A stretch of DNA of 64,000 nt from Sphingomonas alpina (GCF_014490665.1 NZ_CP061038.1:4548501-4612500); one strand, 5' to 3'. Shown: positions 53,823 to 62,817, counted from the first letter of the stretch. Program-made: numbers and translations. The notes: generated from the sequence alone by a model not told the origin.

Positions 53823-53884
53823 CCCGCCGCCCCTCCCGGCCACCCATTCAGGATACGCTGTGGGTGGCCGGGAGGGGCGGCGGG
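53823..53884. repeat. 24-bp perfect inverted repeat between rnd and lptC
   Basis: Arms 53823-53846 and 53861-53884 are perfectly complementary over 24 bp, with a 14-base loop. It is very GC-rich. It lies 30 bases before the lptC start, in its leader, or after rnd, and has no T tract. Confidence 0.9.
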
Positions 53885-53906
53885 TCGATCCCGCGAACGC
53901 GCAGCG

Positions 53907-54527
53907 TCAAACATGCGCGAAGATATCTACCTCTGGCCAGCCGGCGAGATCGAGCTCGGCGCGGGCTGGCAGGAAATCGAAGCAGGACTGAGCAAGCGCC
54001 ATGCGGCCTTCGCGCACCAGCCGGGTGTTCAGCTCCTCGCGCATCGCATGCAGGAAGCGCACATCGGACGCGGCATAATCCTTTTGCGCGTCGCTCAGCA
54101 CCGGGCCGCCCCAGTCGGACGATTGCTGCTGCTTCGAAATGTCCTGGCCGAGCAGTTCGCGAACCAGCTCCTTCAGCCCGTGCCGATCGGTATAGGTGCG
54201 CACCAGCCGCGAGGCGATCTTGGTGCAATAGACCGGCGCCGCGGTCACTTTCAGGTAATGGCTGATCGCGGCGAGATCGAAGCGTGCGAAATGATAGAGC
54301 TTTACGCGTGCCGGATCGGCGAGCAGCGCACGCAGATTGGGCGCGGCATAATCGCTGCCGGGGGCAAAGCGCACGAGATGTTCGTCGGAACCGCCATCGG
54401 ACAATTGCACCACGCACAACCGGTCGCGCGGCGTGATCAGGCCCATCGTCTCGGTATCGACGGCGATGTCGGCGCCGGGCGCGAACAGGCCGGCGGGAAT
54501 GTCTTCTTCGTGGAAATATACGGTCAT
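53907..54527 (-). CDS. rnd: ribonuclease D, exonuclease domain only
   Basis: A 206-residue DEDDy 3'-5' exoribonuclease. 'IAVDTETMGL' holds the first Asp and Glu (24 and 26), 'YHFARFDLAAI' the second Asp and 'DYAASDVRFLHAM' the Tyr and last Asp. It lacks the HRDC domains of the 375-residue E. coli enzyme; this short form is common in alphaproteobacteria, where it trims structured RNA 3' ends. It lies directly before the lpt genes on the same strand. Confidence 0.92.
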   Translation of the reverse strand: MTVYFHEEDIPAGLFAPGADIAVDTETMGLITPRDRLCVVQLSDGGSDEHLVRFAPGSDYAAPNLRALLADPARVKLYHFARFDLAAISHYLKVTAAPVYCTKIASRLVRTYTDRHGLKELVRELLGQDISKQQQSSDWGGPVLSDAQKDYAASDVRFLHAMREELNTRLVREGRMALAQSCFDFLPARAELDLAGWPEVDIFAHV

Positions 54528-54570
54528 GCAAATCGCCTAGCGGCGATTGCCCTATCGCTCAATGGGTCGC

Positions 54571-55377
54571 TCAATGGTCCGACCCTGGCGGCTGGCCGGC
54601 CGCGGCGCGTTTTTCGCGGCGACGGCGCGCCAGGATGTTGAGCGTTTCGACCCCGGCGGAAAAGGCCATCGCGGTGTAGATATAACCCTTTGGCACATGC
54701 ACGCCAAAGCCTTCGGCGATCAGCACCGCGCCGATCATCAGCAGGAACCCCAGCGCGAGCATCACCACGGTCGGGTTGCGGGCGATGAAATTGGCCAGCG
54801 GCGTGGCGGCGAACATCATCACGCCGACCGCGAAGATCACTGCCACGACCATCACCGGCAGATGGTCGGTCATGCCGATCGCGGTGAGGATCGAATCGAT
54901 CGAAAAGACCAGGTCGAGCGCCAGGATCTGCGCGATCGCCGATCCGAAGGTCAGCGCGACCTTGCCTTTCTTGTCGAGTTGCTCGCCCGATTCCTCGGGA
55001 TCGACGCTGTGATGGATTTCCTTGGTCGCCTTCCACAGCAGGAAGATGCCGCCGGCGATCAGGATCAGGTCGCGCCACGAAAAAGCGGTCTCGAAACTCG
55101 GTGCGCCGTGTGTGCCGGTCGGCCCGACCAGCCCCAGGTCGAACACCGGTTGAGTCAGCCCGGCGATCCACGCGATCATCGACAGCAGCACGAGGCGCAA
55201 GCCCAGCGCCAGCCCGATGCCCAGCCGCCGCGCTTTGGCCTGCTGATTCGCCGGCAATTTGTTCGACAGGATCGAAATGAAGATCAGATTGTCGATGCCG
55301 AGCACCACCTCGAGCACGATCAGCGTGGCAAGTGCCGCCCAGACGGCGGGATCGGACAGGAGTTGCAGGATCGGCAT
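54571..55377 (-). CDS. TerC family membrane protein
   Basis: A 268-residue protein with seven or so membrane helices. '[20 protein letters not shown]' and '[16 protein letters not shown]' contain the two conserved acidic Asp motifs of TerC/Alx proteins, which are linked to manganese export or metal loading of secreted proteins. A cytoplasmic loop of about 50 residues lies between them. Two further features are the arginine-rich C-terminus (RRRREKRA) and start at ATG 55377 with AAGG upstream. Actual substrate here unknown. Confidence 0.9.
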   Translation of the reverse strand: MPILQLLSDPAVWAALATLIVLEVVLGIDNLIFISILSNKLPANQQAKARRLGIGLALGLRLVLLSMIAWIAGLTQPVFDLGLVGPTGTHGAPSFETAFSWRDLILIAGGIFLLWKATKEIHHSVDPEESGEQLDKKGKVALTFGSAIAQILALDLVFSIDSILTAIGMTDHLPVMVVAVIFAVGVMMFAATPLANFIARNPTVVMLALGFLLMIGAVLIAEGFGVHVPKGYIYTAMAFSAGVETLNILARRRREKRAAAGQPPGSDH

Positions 55378-55584
55378 GGCCTTGTGTGTGCCGTTTAGGC
55401 CACGCATGCGCAAGCAGACGGTGCCTACCGTGCCGTAATTCCGACGAATTCATTCGCAGCACGGGTCTTTTTAGGCTAGACCGACTCGGTGGCACGATTG
55501 GTTTGGTGTCCGAAGACCTGCGCTTTTCGTCCGGCGCTCGGTTCTTGATAGGCGATTTGGGCGGACCGGGAAGACGAACAGGGC

Positions 55585-56379
55585 ATGAGTTTCGATAAAG
55601 GACGCCGCGGGGATCGCGGTGGGCGTGGCCGCGACAAGCGTGATGGTTTCGGCGGCGACGATTTCGGTGGCGGCAGCAGCTTTGGCGGTGGTGACCGCTT
55701 CGGCGGTGGTGGCGACCGCTTCGGTGGCGGCGGCGGTGGCGGCGGTGACCGCTTCGGCGGTGGCGGCGGCGGTTTCCGCAGCGGCGGTGGTGGCGGCTTC
55801 GGCGGCGGTGGTGCCGGCGGCGGCGCAGGCCGCGGCATGCCCCCCCAGGTCGTTGGCGAAGGCACGGGCGTCGTCAAATTCTTCAATGGTCAAAAGGGCT
55901 TCGGCTTCGTCGTTCGCGATGATGGCGGCGAGGATGTGTTCGTGCACATCAGCGCAGTCGAGCAGGCCGGCCTGACCGGTCTGGCCGAAGGTCAGCCGCT
56001 CGGCTTTACCCTGGTCGATCGCGGCGGCCGTATTTCGGCAACCGACCTCAAGATCGAGGGCGAACCGCTCCCCGTCACTGACCGCGGCCCGCCGCGCGAC
56101 CGTGACGCGGCGCCGGGCGGTGCACCGCGCGGTGGCGCCGGTGGCCCGCAGCGCGAGCTGACTGGCGAGAAGGCGACCGGCACGGTCAAGTTCTTCAACG
56201 CGATGAAGGGCTTCGGCTTCATTCAGCGCGACGATGGACAGCCTGATGCGTTCGTGCATATCTCCGCAGTCGAACGCGGCGGCATGACCAGCCTCAACGA
56301 GGGCGACCGGCTCGAATTCGAGCTCGAGGTCGATCGTCGCGGCAAATATGCAGCGGTGAACCTCACCTCGATCGCGTAA
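55585..56379 (+). CDS. double cold-shock domain protein with Gly-rich N-terminus
   Basis: A 264-residue RNA-binding protein. Residues 1-85 are almost entirely Gly, Arg, Asp and Phe with repeated DRFGGGG units, followed by two cold-shock domains (about 95-155 and 197-260). Both contain RNP1-like 'KGFGFV' or 'KGFGFI' and 'VFVHISA' or 'AFVHISA'. Two-domain CSDs are usual in alphaproteobacteria, but the long Gly-rich front is not. It resembles eukaryotic RGG/RNA-binding disordered regions and may promote condensation. The gene has its own promoter region (200-base gap) and a terminator. Confidence 0.9.
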   Translation: MSFDKGRRGDRGGRGRDKRDGFGGDDFGGGSSFGGGDRFGGGGDRFGGGGGGGGDRFGGGGGGFRSGGGGGFGGGGAGGGAGRGMPPQVVGEGTGVVKFFNGQKGFGFVVRDDGGEDVFVHISAVEQAGLTGLAEGQPLGFTLVDRGGRISATDLKIEGEPLPVTDRGPPRDRDAAPGGAPRGGAGGPQRELTGEKATGTVKFFNAMKGFGFIQRDDGQPDAFVHISAVERGGMTSLNEGDRLEFELEVDRRGKYAAVNLTSIA

Positions 56380-56408
56380 GCGCGACTCGAAGCGACAAGG
56401 GAAAAAGA

Positions 56409-56439
56409 CCCGGCGGACCAGATGGTTCGCCGGGTTTTT
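56409..56439 (+). terminator. Rho-independent terminator after the cold-shock gene
   Basis: CCCGGCGGACC (56409-56419) pairs with GGTTCGCCGGG (56424-56434), an 11-bp stem with one G-U pair and loop AGAT, followed by TTTTT. Confidence 0.92.
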
Positions 56440-56512
56440 CTTTGCGCCGGCAAAACTTTGCTCGGGCGGCAATACGGCACCGTGACGGTAGAATGGCCGC
56501 AAAGGAGCCCGT

Positions 56513-57028
56513 ATGCGTTCGATCTTCGCTTTTTCCTTCCTTGCCGCGATGCTTGCGCCGGTCGCTCCCGCGACGGCGGCGACCGCGCCGCAATTGGCCA
56601 TCACCAGCTTCGAACAGCTCGCCCGGCCCTTGCCGCTTCCTTATGATGAGCAGGCCGATGCGACCCGGCAAGTTGCCGTGGCCAAGGCGCGTGCAAGAGC
56701 GAGCAAGAAGCTGCTGTTGATCGATCTGGGCGGCAATTGGTGCCTCGACTGCCGCATCCTGGCCGGAGTCATGGACACGCCGCAGCTCAAAAGCTTTATC
56801 GATCGCCATTATGTGGTGGTCACGGTCGATGTCGGCCGATTCGACAAGAACCTCGCCATCCCGGCACATTACGGCCTGAAGGACCGGCTCGCCGGCGTGC
56901 CCAGCCTGCTGATCGTCGATCCGCGCGCTGACAGGCTGCGCAATGCGGGCAAGACCGCGGCGCTGGCGGATGCGCGCAGCATGACGCCGCAGGGCCTGGC
57001 CGACTGGCTGGCAGGTTGGGCGAAATAA
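56513..57028 (+). CDS. exported thioredoxin-like protein
   Basis: A 171-residue protein with a signal peptide (1-23) and a thioredoxin fold. The active-site motif is WCLDC (around residues 76-80), with 'LLLIDLGGNWCLDCRILAGVMD' typical of the thioredoxin_7/DUF255-like group, and 'GVPSLLIVDP' provides the cis-proline. It is likely a periplasmic thiol-disulfide enzyme. AAAGGAG precedes the ATG. Confidence 0.85.
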   Translation: MRSIFAFSFLAAMLAPVAPATAATAPQLAITSFEQLARPLPLPYDEQADATRQVAVAKARARASKKLLLIDLGGNWCLDCRILAGVMDTPQLKSFIDRHYVVVTVDVGRFDKNLAIPAHYGLKDRLAGVPSLLIVDPRADRLRNAGKTAALADARSMTPQGLADWLAGWAK

Positions 57029-57029
57029 G

Positions 57030-57863
57030 CTAGCCGGCGAGAATCAGCGCTGCGCCGGCCAATATTCCCAGCACACCGATCACCCGACCCCTTGAGACCG
57101 GCTCGCGCAAGACCAGGATCGAGATCACCAGGGCGGTGACCATGCCCGTCTCGCGCAACGCCGCGAGCGGTGCAGTCGGGCCGATCGCGAGCGCGTAGAG
57201 CGCCATGCCGTAGGTCAGGATCGACAATATGCCGGCGATCACGCCCGGCCGCCATTGCCGCTGCGCCGCGGTGAAAATGGCGCCGCGTGTGATGATGCCG
57301 AACATCACGACCACCACAGCGCCCATCTGCACGAACACCCAGACGATATAACTTGCGGGCGTCGGCGCTGCGCGCACGCCGATCGCATCGACCACGGTAT
57401 AGGCGGCGATGAACAACCCGGTGAGCAGCGACCAGCCTAGTGCCTGGCGACCGATATGCTTGCCGGCGATCATCACGAACATGGCGATCCCGATCACCGC
57501 GATCCCGGCGACCTGAGCGATCGTCGCATGCTCGCCGAGCACGCCGATCGTCACCCCGGCGGTGATCAGTGGGGCACTACCGCGCAGTACCGGATAGACT
57601 GCCGACAGGTCACCGATCGCATAGGCGCGGACGAGGGAGTAAAGATAGAAAGCGTGAATCACTGCGCTCGCCGCGAGCCATTGCCACGCACCATGCGGCA
57701 GCGGCACGAACAAGGTCGCAGGCAACAACACCAGCGCACTGGTCCCGTCGGTCACCGCACGGCCCGAGGCCTTGTCCTTGCCGCCCTTGACGATTGCATT
57801 GACCACGGCATGGACCGACCCGGAGGCGATCATCAGAATCGAGGCTAGGGCGAGTGGCGGCAC
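57030..57863 (-). CDS. EamA/DMT family permease
   Basis: A 277-residue transporter with about ten short membrane helices in two EamA repeats (1-135 and 140-277). 'YSLVRAYAIGDLSAVYPVLRGSAPLI' and 'YALAIGPTAPLAALRETGMVTALV' are the equivalent helices of the two halves. Probable substrate is a metabolite or amino acid, unknown. The start is GTG at 57863 without a ribosome binding site. It is convergent with the thioredoxin gene. Confidence 0.85.
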   Translation of the reverse strand: MPPLALASILMIASGSVHAVVNAIVKGGKDKASGRAVTDGTSALVLLPATLFVPLPHGAWQWLAASAVIHAFYLYSLVRAYAIGDLSAVYPVLRGSAPLITAGVTIGVLGEHATIAQVAGIAVIGIAMFVMIAGKHIGRQALGWSLLTGLFIAAYTVVDAIGVRAAPTPASYIVWVFVQMGAVVVVMFGIITRGAIFTAAQRQWRPGVIAGILSILTYGMALYALAIGPTAPLAALRETGMVTALVISILVLREPVSRGRVIGVLGILAGAALILAG

Positions 57864-57912
57864 CGGTCGGCGGTGGCGGTACGGCGCGCTCGAAGCAAGT
57901 CGAATGCGCGCA

Positions 57913-59505
57913 TCACACGATCAGCCGCTTCAGTCCCACCACCGTATCCGCCTCGGCCGCCGGCTTGTCGGTGCGGATCCGCGAGATCCGCGGAAAGCGC
58001 ATCGCCACGCCGGATTTGTGCCGTTTCGATTCGTGGATCGAATCGAACGCGATCTCCAGCACCAACGTCTTCTCCACCTCGCGTACCGGGCCGAAGCGGT
58101 TGAGCGTGTGGCCGCGCACGAATTTGTCGAGCATCTTCAGTTCTTCATCGGTGATGCCCGAATAGGCCTTGCCGACCGGCAGCAGTTCGCCGTCTTCAGT
58201 CCAGCAGCCAAAAGTATAATCGCTGTAAAAGGACGATCGTCGCCCCGATCCGCGCTGCGCATACATCATCACGCAATCGGCGGTCAGCGGGTCGCGCTTC
58301 CATTTATACCACAGCCCGACGCGCCGCCCGGTGACGTAGGGCGATTCGCGCCGCTTGAGCATCACCCCCTCGATCGCCGCATCACGCGCGCCGGCGCGAA
58401 TGCCCTCGAGCGCAGTGAAATCCCTGGCCTCGATCAACTGGCTGACATCGAAGCGTTCGGGGTCGAGGCTCTGCGCAAAGCGTTCGAGGCGCGTGCGCCG
58501 TTCGGTCCAGGGCCGTTCGCGCAAATCCTCGCCGCCGTCGAACAATATGTCATAAAGCCGCACGAACGCCGGATAGTCGGCGAGCATCTTGGCCGAGACG
58601 ATCTTGCGTCCAAGCCGCTGCTGCAGCGCATTGAAACTGGCCGCGCCGCCCTCCTCAAGCGCGCCGCCCTGCGCATCGCCCTTCACCATCAGCTCGCCAT
58701 CGACCACGCCGATGCCGGTGAAATCGCGCGCGACCTCCGGGAAGCTGGCGGTGATGTCGTCGCCCGCGCGGCTGTAGAGCCGGGTCGCGCCGGCGACATG
58801 GACGATCTGCACGCGGATGCCGTCCCATTTCCACTCGGCGGCATAATCGTCGAGGCTGACACGCAAGTCCTCAAGGGGGTGCGCCAGCATGAAGGGCCGG
58901 AATACCGGCACATCGGCCGCAGTCGGCTGTGCCCCGCGTCCCTCGGCCCAGTCGAACAGGGAGGCATAGGGTGGGGCAATGCCGTGCCACACTTCCTCGA
59001 CCGCCTCGACATCGATGCCGAAAGCGGTCGCCAGCGCGGTCTTGGCGAGCCGCGCCGACACGCCGATGCGCAGCGCGCCGGTGGCCATCTTGAGCAAGGC
59101 GAAGCGCTCCTCGGCATCGAGCCGGTCGAGCATCGCGGCCAGCGCGGCCGGCGCATCCGATCGCGACAGCGAGTTGAGCGTATCGACCGCCTGGGAGATG
59201 GCGAGCGGGCCGCTCTCCTGGGGCGGAACCAGGGGCGTCGGCCAGAGCAGGGCGACCGTCTCCGCGCTGTCGCCGACATAATCGCGGCTCATACGGTACA
59301 GTACCGGATCGACCCGCGCCTCGATCAGGCCGCGAATCACGGCCGGCTTGACCGCGGGCAGGTCGAGATCACCGGTCAGCGCCGCCATTGCCCAGCCGCG
59401 ATCGGGGTCGGGTGTGGCGATCAGATAGTCGCCGATCAATTTCAGCTTCGCGTTGCGCGACCGCGTGTAGATCAGCGAATCGAGAAGGTCGGCAAAGGCA
59501 CGCAT
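57913..59505 (-). CDS. ligase-associated ATP-dependent DNA ligase
   Basis: A 530-residue DNA ligase. The adenylation motif 'EWKWDGIRVQI' provides the catalytic lysine (KWDG), with 'SRAGDDITASFPEV', 'GVVDGELMV', 'IEGVMLKRRESPY' and 'WYKWKRDP' as nucleotidyltransferase motifs III to V; the N-terminal 190 residues are the DNA-binding domain and the C-terminus the OB fold. This is the ligase that gives its name to the damage-response set with the Lhr-type helicase, exonuclease and PdeM. It seals nicks during repair and is thought to help against crosslinks. ATG 59505 is chosen for homology of the start (MRAFADLLD). Confidence 0.92.
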   Translation of the reverse strand: MRAFADLLDSLIYTRSRNAKLKLIGDYLIATPDPDRGWAMAALTGDLDLPAVKPAVIRGLIEARVDPVLYRMSRDYVGDSAETVALLWPTPLVPPQESGPLAISQAVDTLNSLSRSDAPAALAAMLDRLDAEERFALLKMATGALRIGVSARLAKTALATAFGIDVEAVEEVWHGIAPPYASLFDWAEGRGAQPTAADVPVFRPFMLAHPLEDLRVSLDDYAAEWKWDGIRVQIVHVAGATRLYSRAGDDITASFPEVARDFTGIGVVDGELMVKGDAQGGALEEGGAASFNALQQRLGRKIVSAKMLADYPAFVRLYDILFDGGEDLRERPWTERRTRLERFAQSLDPERFDVSQLIEARDFTALEGIRAGARDAAIEGVMLKRRESPYVTGRRVGLWYKWKRDPLTADCVMMYAQRGSGRRSSFYSDYTFGCWTEDGELLPVGKAYSGITDEELKMLDKFVRGHTLNRFGPVREVEKTLVLEIAFDSIHESKRHKSGVAMRFPRISRIRTDKPAAEADTVVGLKRLIV

Positions 59506-59554
59506 GACACGACAACGCATGGCGCATCGCGGATGCTCCCGCTAGTCAGGGGCG

Positions 59555-60475
59555 ATGCGTAGAATATGCCTGTTTCTCGCCAGTCTGGTCCTGCTCTTGC
59601 TGGTCATAGCCTTGTATGGATTCGTGGAAGCGCGGCGTGACCCGCTGGTTCGGTACGCCGCCGTGCCGCTCGCCGACTGGCCGGTCGGTGCCCGGCCGGT
59701 GCGCGCGCTGCTGATCAGCGACGTGCATTTCGGCAATGCGACGATGGGGTCGGCGCGGCTGGCGCGGATTATCGATCAGGCGATGGCGCTGAAGCCCGAT
59801 CTGATCCTGCTCGCGGGTGACTATATCGCCGGTCATGATGCGGAAACCGCGCGCCTTGCGGCCGCACCGCTTGCCGCTCAGCTGGCCCGGCTGCATGCGC
59901 CGCTCGGCGTTGTTGCCGTGCTGGGCAATCATGATCACTGGACCGATGCCGCAACCGTGCGGCGCACCTTGATGGCGGCCAATATCAGCGTCGTATCGAA
60001 TGGCGCAGTCGCGCGTGGCCCGCTGGTCATTGGTGGCGTGGACGATCAGCTTTCCGGCCATGACGATATCCCGGCGACACTTGTCGCGATGGGAAAATTG
60101 TCGGGCGCGAAGATCTTGCTGGCTCACACGCCGGACATTGCGCGGGCGCTTCGACGGCTGACAGAGGGGAATACCACGACCACTCCCCGGATCGTCACCA
60201 AGGTCGATCCTCAGATCGTCTTTGCGGGGCATACGCATTGTGGGCAGATCGTCCTGCCCTGGCTCGGCCCGATCAAGACAGTAATCGATTCGCGCGAGAA
60301 ATATCTTTGCGGCCCGTCATGGCGCGGTGCAGATCGCATTCTCGTGACCGGGGGTGTCGGTACCAGCGTTCTGCCGATGCGAATCGGTGCGCCGCCGGAT
60401 ATGTGGCTGGTAACGCTGGGGCCGCGAGATGCGGCCCCGGCGCCCAGGTCTCAGGTTAGTCGAGCGCGTTCTTGA
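59555..60475 (+). CDS. membrane-anchored metallophosphoesterase
   Basis: A 306-residue protein with an N-terminal membrane helix (about 4-24) and a calcineurin-type phosphatase domain. '[10 protein letters not shown]', 'LLAGDYIAG', 'VLGNHDHW' and '[10 protein letters not shown]' are the metal motifs, as in YaeI/YkuE-like enzymes, some of which act on lipid A precursors or phospholipids. It is divergent from the ligase gene. The stop overlaps the DUF1328 gene by 20 bases on the other strand. Confidence 0.9.
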   Translation: MRRICLFLASLVLLLLVIALYGFVEARRDPLVRYAAVPLADWPVGARPVRALLISDVHFGNATMGSARLARIIDQAMALKPDLILLAGDYIAGHDAETARLAAAPLAAQLARLHAPLGVVAVLGNHDHWTDAATVRRTLMAANISVVSNGAVARGPLVIGGVDDQLSGHDDIPATLVAMGKLSGAKILLAHTPDIARALRRLTEGNTTTTPRIVTKVDPQIVFAGHTHCGQIVLPWLGPIKTVIDSREKYLCGPSWRGADRILVTGGVGTSVLPMRIGAPPDMWLVTLGPRDAAPAPRSQVSRARS

Positions 60476-60641
60476 CGCCCTTGCCGGCGGCAAGGCCCAT
60501 CAGCAGCAGTACGACGAACACCGCAATCGCGACGAAGAACAGGATCTTTGCGATGCCGATAAATGTACCGCCCAGGCCGCCAAAGCCCAGCAGCGCGAGG
60601 ACGAGCCCGATGACGAGGAAAGTGATGGCCCAGCGGATCAT
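60456..60641 (-). CDS. DUF1328 small membrane protein
   Basis: A 61-residue protein with two membrane helices ('[20 protein letters not shown]' and '[18 protein letters not shown]'), a DUF1328/UPF0391 protein. AGGAGACG precedes ATG 60641. An EcfG-type promoter motif lies about 30-60 bases upstream, which fits reports that members of this family respond to stress. Role unknown. Confidence 0.88.
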   Translation of the reverse strand: MIRWAITFLVIGLVLALLGFGGLGGTFIGIAKILFFVAIAVFVVLLLMGLAAGKGVKNALD

Positions 60642-60668
60642 GTGACGTCTCCTATTATCTGGAGGCGA

Positions 60669-60694
60669 AACGACCCGCCGGGCCACGTTGTTCC
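60669..60694 (-). promoter_or_regulatory. EcfG-type general stress promoter candidate
   Basis: On the minus strand GGAAC (60690-60694) is followed after 17 bases by CGTT (60669-60672), the spacing of the alphaproteobacterial EcfG consensus. It is upstream of the DUF1328 gene. Confidence 0.6.
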
Positions 60695-60713
60695 CATTTT
60701 TTGTCTTGCGACC

Positions 60714-61211
60714 TCAGGCGCCCCGACTTGCCTCGAACAGGAACCAGGCGCGCTCCTCGGCCTGGTCGGTCCAGTCGTCGAGAATGCCGCTGGTGGCATT
60801 GTCCTTTGCCGCGTCGACAATGTCCTTCGCCTCGCGCAGCGCCTCGACCAGTTTCAGATTATCCTCGCGCAATTCGGTCAGCATGTCGGCGGCGGCGACA
60901 AAGGCCTCGTCATTGTCCTTGATCGTCTGGTGCCGTGCAATGTCGCCGATCGAGCGAAGCGTGGTGTTCCCGGTCTTTCGCACGCGCTCGGCGATCGCGT
61001 CGGTTGTGCCGAGGATCTGCGTCGCCTGGTCGTCGAGCATCAGATGATAGTCGCGAAAATGCGGACCCGACACGTGCCAGTGGAAATTCTTGGTCTTGAG
61101 GTACAGCGCGAAGCTGTCGGCGAGGATGGCGTTCAGCGCCTCGGCGACCGACTTCGCGGCATTGGTCTTGATGTCGGTGGGGGTCTTCAGTGGTGCGGGG
61201 GGCGTTGCCAT
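60714..61211 (-). CDS. dps: Dps family DNA-binding ferritin-like protein
   Basis: A 165-residue ferritin-like protein that makes dodecamers, oxidises iron with peroxide and protects DNA. 'NFHWHVSGPHFRDYHLMLDDQA' carries the ferroxidase residues, with the family's usual EEQ replaced by DDQ. The N-terminal extension is Pro/Thr/Lys-rich, as in DNA-binding forms. ATG 61211 is chosen for AAGGAT at six bases; an ATG six bases earlier exists. It shares a stress theme with the DUF1328 gene downstream. Confidence 0.93.
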   Translation of the reverse strand: MATPPAPLKTPTDIKTNAAKSVAEALNAILADSFALYLKTKNFHWHVSGPHFRDYHLMLDDQATQILGTTDAIAERVRKTGNTTLRSIGDIARHQTIKDNDEAFVAAADMLTELREDNLKLVEALREAKDIVDAAKDNATSGILDDWTDQAEERAWFLFEASRGA

Positions 61212-61317
61212 GCTCATATCCTTCGAACGTTTCGGTCGGGTCGTTGCGCCAACGATTCGATAGCCGAAATGCTCCCTCCCCGCACGATGAAGTTCGGCGA
61301 TCACAGCAATCGAGTGA

Positions 61318-61884
61318 TCAGATCAGCCGGATCGCACCCAGGCCGAGGATGATGCCGGTGATCAGGAACAGCACGCCGATCGTAAGGCGGATCGCGGTGA
61401 GCGGCAGCGTCTTGCGTGCCGCCTCGCCCGCCAGGATCGCGGGAATGTTGATCACCAGCGCGCCGATCGTCGCGCCGACCGCGGCCAGCACCGGCGAGGG
61501 GCTGCGCGCCGAAATGGCGAGGGTGATGAACTGGCTGCGGTCGCCGGCGGCGAGGATCGCGACTCCCAGCAGGCTGGTCATGAAGGCGCCGATCCGCCAG
61601 CCCGACAGCCGGTCGGGCGGCTTGATCGGGAACAGGGCCGACCCGCCGGCAGAGAGCAGCGCAAGCGCAAGGAACAGGTCGCGGGCATTGGGGGGCATAT
61701 GCGGCCCGATCATCATTCCGCCGATCGCGGCGACGCCGTTGCCCGCGGCCAGCGCAATCGCGGTGGCGACGATGATCGTGCCGGGCCTGGCGAATCGGGT
61801 GGAGAGGATGGCGGTCAGCCACGGCGTCCGGTCGCTCGCCTGCGCCAGCAGCGCCGCGACAAAGGCGGCCATCAGCGCATCCAT
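61318..61884 (-). CDS. GDT1/UPF0016-like membrane protein
   Basis: A 188-residue protein with about six membrane segments in two repeats. The family motif E-x-G-D-(K/R)-(S/T) appears as 'AAGDRSQF' in the second half and in a degraded form 'AQASDRTPW' in the first. Both key acidic glutamates are changed, so metal (Mn or Ca) transport may be altered. It lies nine bases after the gene for a 111-residue protein. Confidence 0.75.
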   Translation of the reverse strand: MDALMAAFVAALLAQASDRTPWLTAILSTRFARPGTIIVATAIALAAGNGVAAIGGMMIGPHMPPNARDLFLALALLSAGGSALFPIKPPDRLSGWRIGAFMTSLLGVAILAAGDRSQFITLAISARSPSPVLAAVGATIGALVINIPAILAGEAARKTLPLTAIRLTIGVLFLITGIILGLGAIRLI

Positions 61885-61893
61885 GGCGGTGGC

Positions 61894-62229
61894 TCAGCCG
61901 GTCAGGCGAACGGAGCAGGCGGCGGCATAAGTCGAACAGGCGGCGCCATCGGTCTCCTCGCTGTCCACTGCATCGCTGAGAATCGCCAGCCAGTCATGGA
62001 TCAACGGCCCGCGCTCGCCGCGCGCCAGCGCTGATTCCAGCGCCTGGGCGACCGTGACGGCCGGATGGATGCCGCTGCGATAGGCAATGGAACGGATCGC
62101 ATCGATCTCGTGTGCGATGTCGGCCGTATCGCAGGCCGACATCTGCGCGCCGATCAAACCGATTCGCGCTGCCAGTTCCGCCCTGATCGGGTCGTATGCC
62201 GGATATCCCCCACACTGTCTTTGCGCCAT
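61894..62229 (-). CDS. hypothetical cytoplasmic protein
   Basis: A 111-residue, mostly helical protein with four cysteines, including 'CDTADIAHEIDAIRSIAYRSG' and a C-terminal 'CSTYAAACSV'. No family recognised. I take ATG 62229 because AGGGAG lies seven bases before it. The next gene downstream encodes the GDT1-like protein, nine bases on, so they form a pair. Confidence 0.65.
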   Translation of the reverse strand: MAQRQCGGYPAYDPIRAELAARIGLIGAQMSACDTADIAHEIDAIRSIAYRSGIHPAVTVAQALESALARGERGPLIHDWLAILSDAVDSEETDGAACSTYAAACSVRLTG

Positions 62230-62393
62230 GGTCATGCTCCCTGCTTCGGAACCGACGCTGCGCCCAACATGGTAAACAGGGCGTTAAACAGGCTGCGGAC
62301 TTGACATTCGAACGAGGCTCGGCCAATCGCCCCGGTCTGTGAGCGGCGGCGCGTCCGCCGCTTTTGCATTTTTATCGTACAGGAATCGGGCTC

Positions 62394-62561
62394 ATGGCCA
62401 AGCCGACAACCGTCAAGATCAAGCTGCTCAGCTCGGCTGACACGGGCTTCTTCTATGTCACCAAGAAGAATCCGCGTACCAAGACCGAGAAGCTCAGCTT
62501 CAAGAAGTACGATCCCGTCGTGCGCAAGCATGTCGAGTTCAAGGAAACCAAGATCAAGTGA
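62394..62561 (+). CDS. rpmG: 50S ribosomal protein L33
   Basis: A 55-residue ribosomal protein: '[23 protein letters not shown]' and '[23 protein letters not shown]'. It lacks the four zinc cysteines, so it is the zinc-independent form, while L32 in this window has them. AGGAATCGG precedes the ATG. An 8-bp hairpin (62342-62362) followed by TTT lies in the leader. Confidence 0.97.
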   Translation: MAKPTTVKIKLLSSADTGFFYVTKKNPRTKTEKLSFKKYDPVVRKHVEFKETKIK

Positions 62562-62716
62562 CATTCGCTGCGGCGTAGCCGCGGCAATGTTATCCCCGGC
62601 GCAGGCCGGAACCCAGGGCCGCAGGGGTAACCCTCGCGGCTCTTGTCGTGTTCGCGGCGGGTGGGCGCACGCTACCTCATGCCCCCATTCGTCGGCGACT
62701 GCCTTTGTCTTTTTGC

Positions 62717-62817
62717 TTCCCCGGCGGAGGCCGGGGCCCAGTCGCGCCACACTCGCGGGGTGCGGGGCGCCTGTTTACTGGCGTCTCCCAACTGGGCCCC
62801 GGCCTCCGCCGGGGAAG
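62717..62817. repeat. 27-bp perfect inverted repeat
   Basis: Arms 62717-62743 and 62791-62817 are perfectly complementary over 27 bp with a 47-base loop. Related sequence (CCCCGGCGCAGGCCGG) lies at 62589-62605. It belongs to the CCGGCGGAGGCCGG type of intergenic repeat and occupies the 355-base gap between rpmG and divK. No gene is seen in the gap. Confidence 0.88.
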
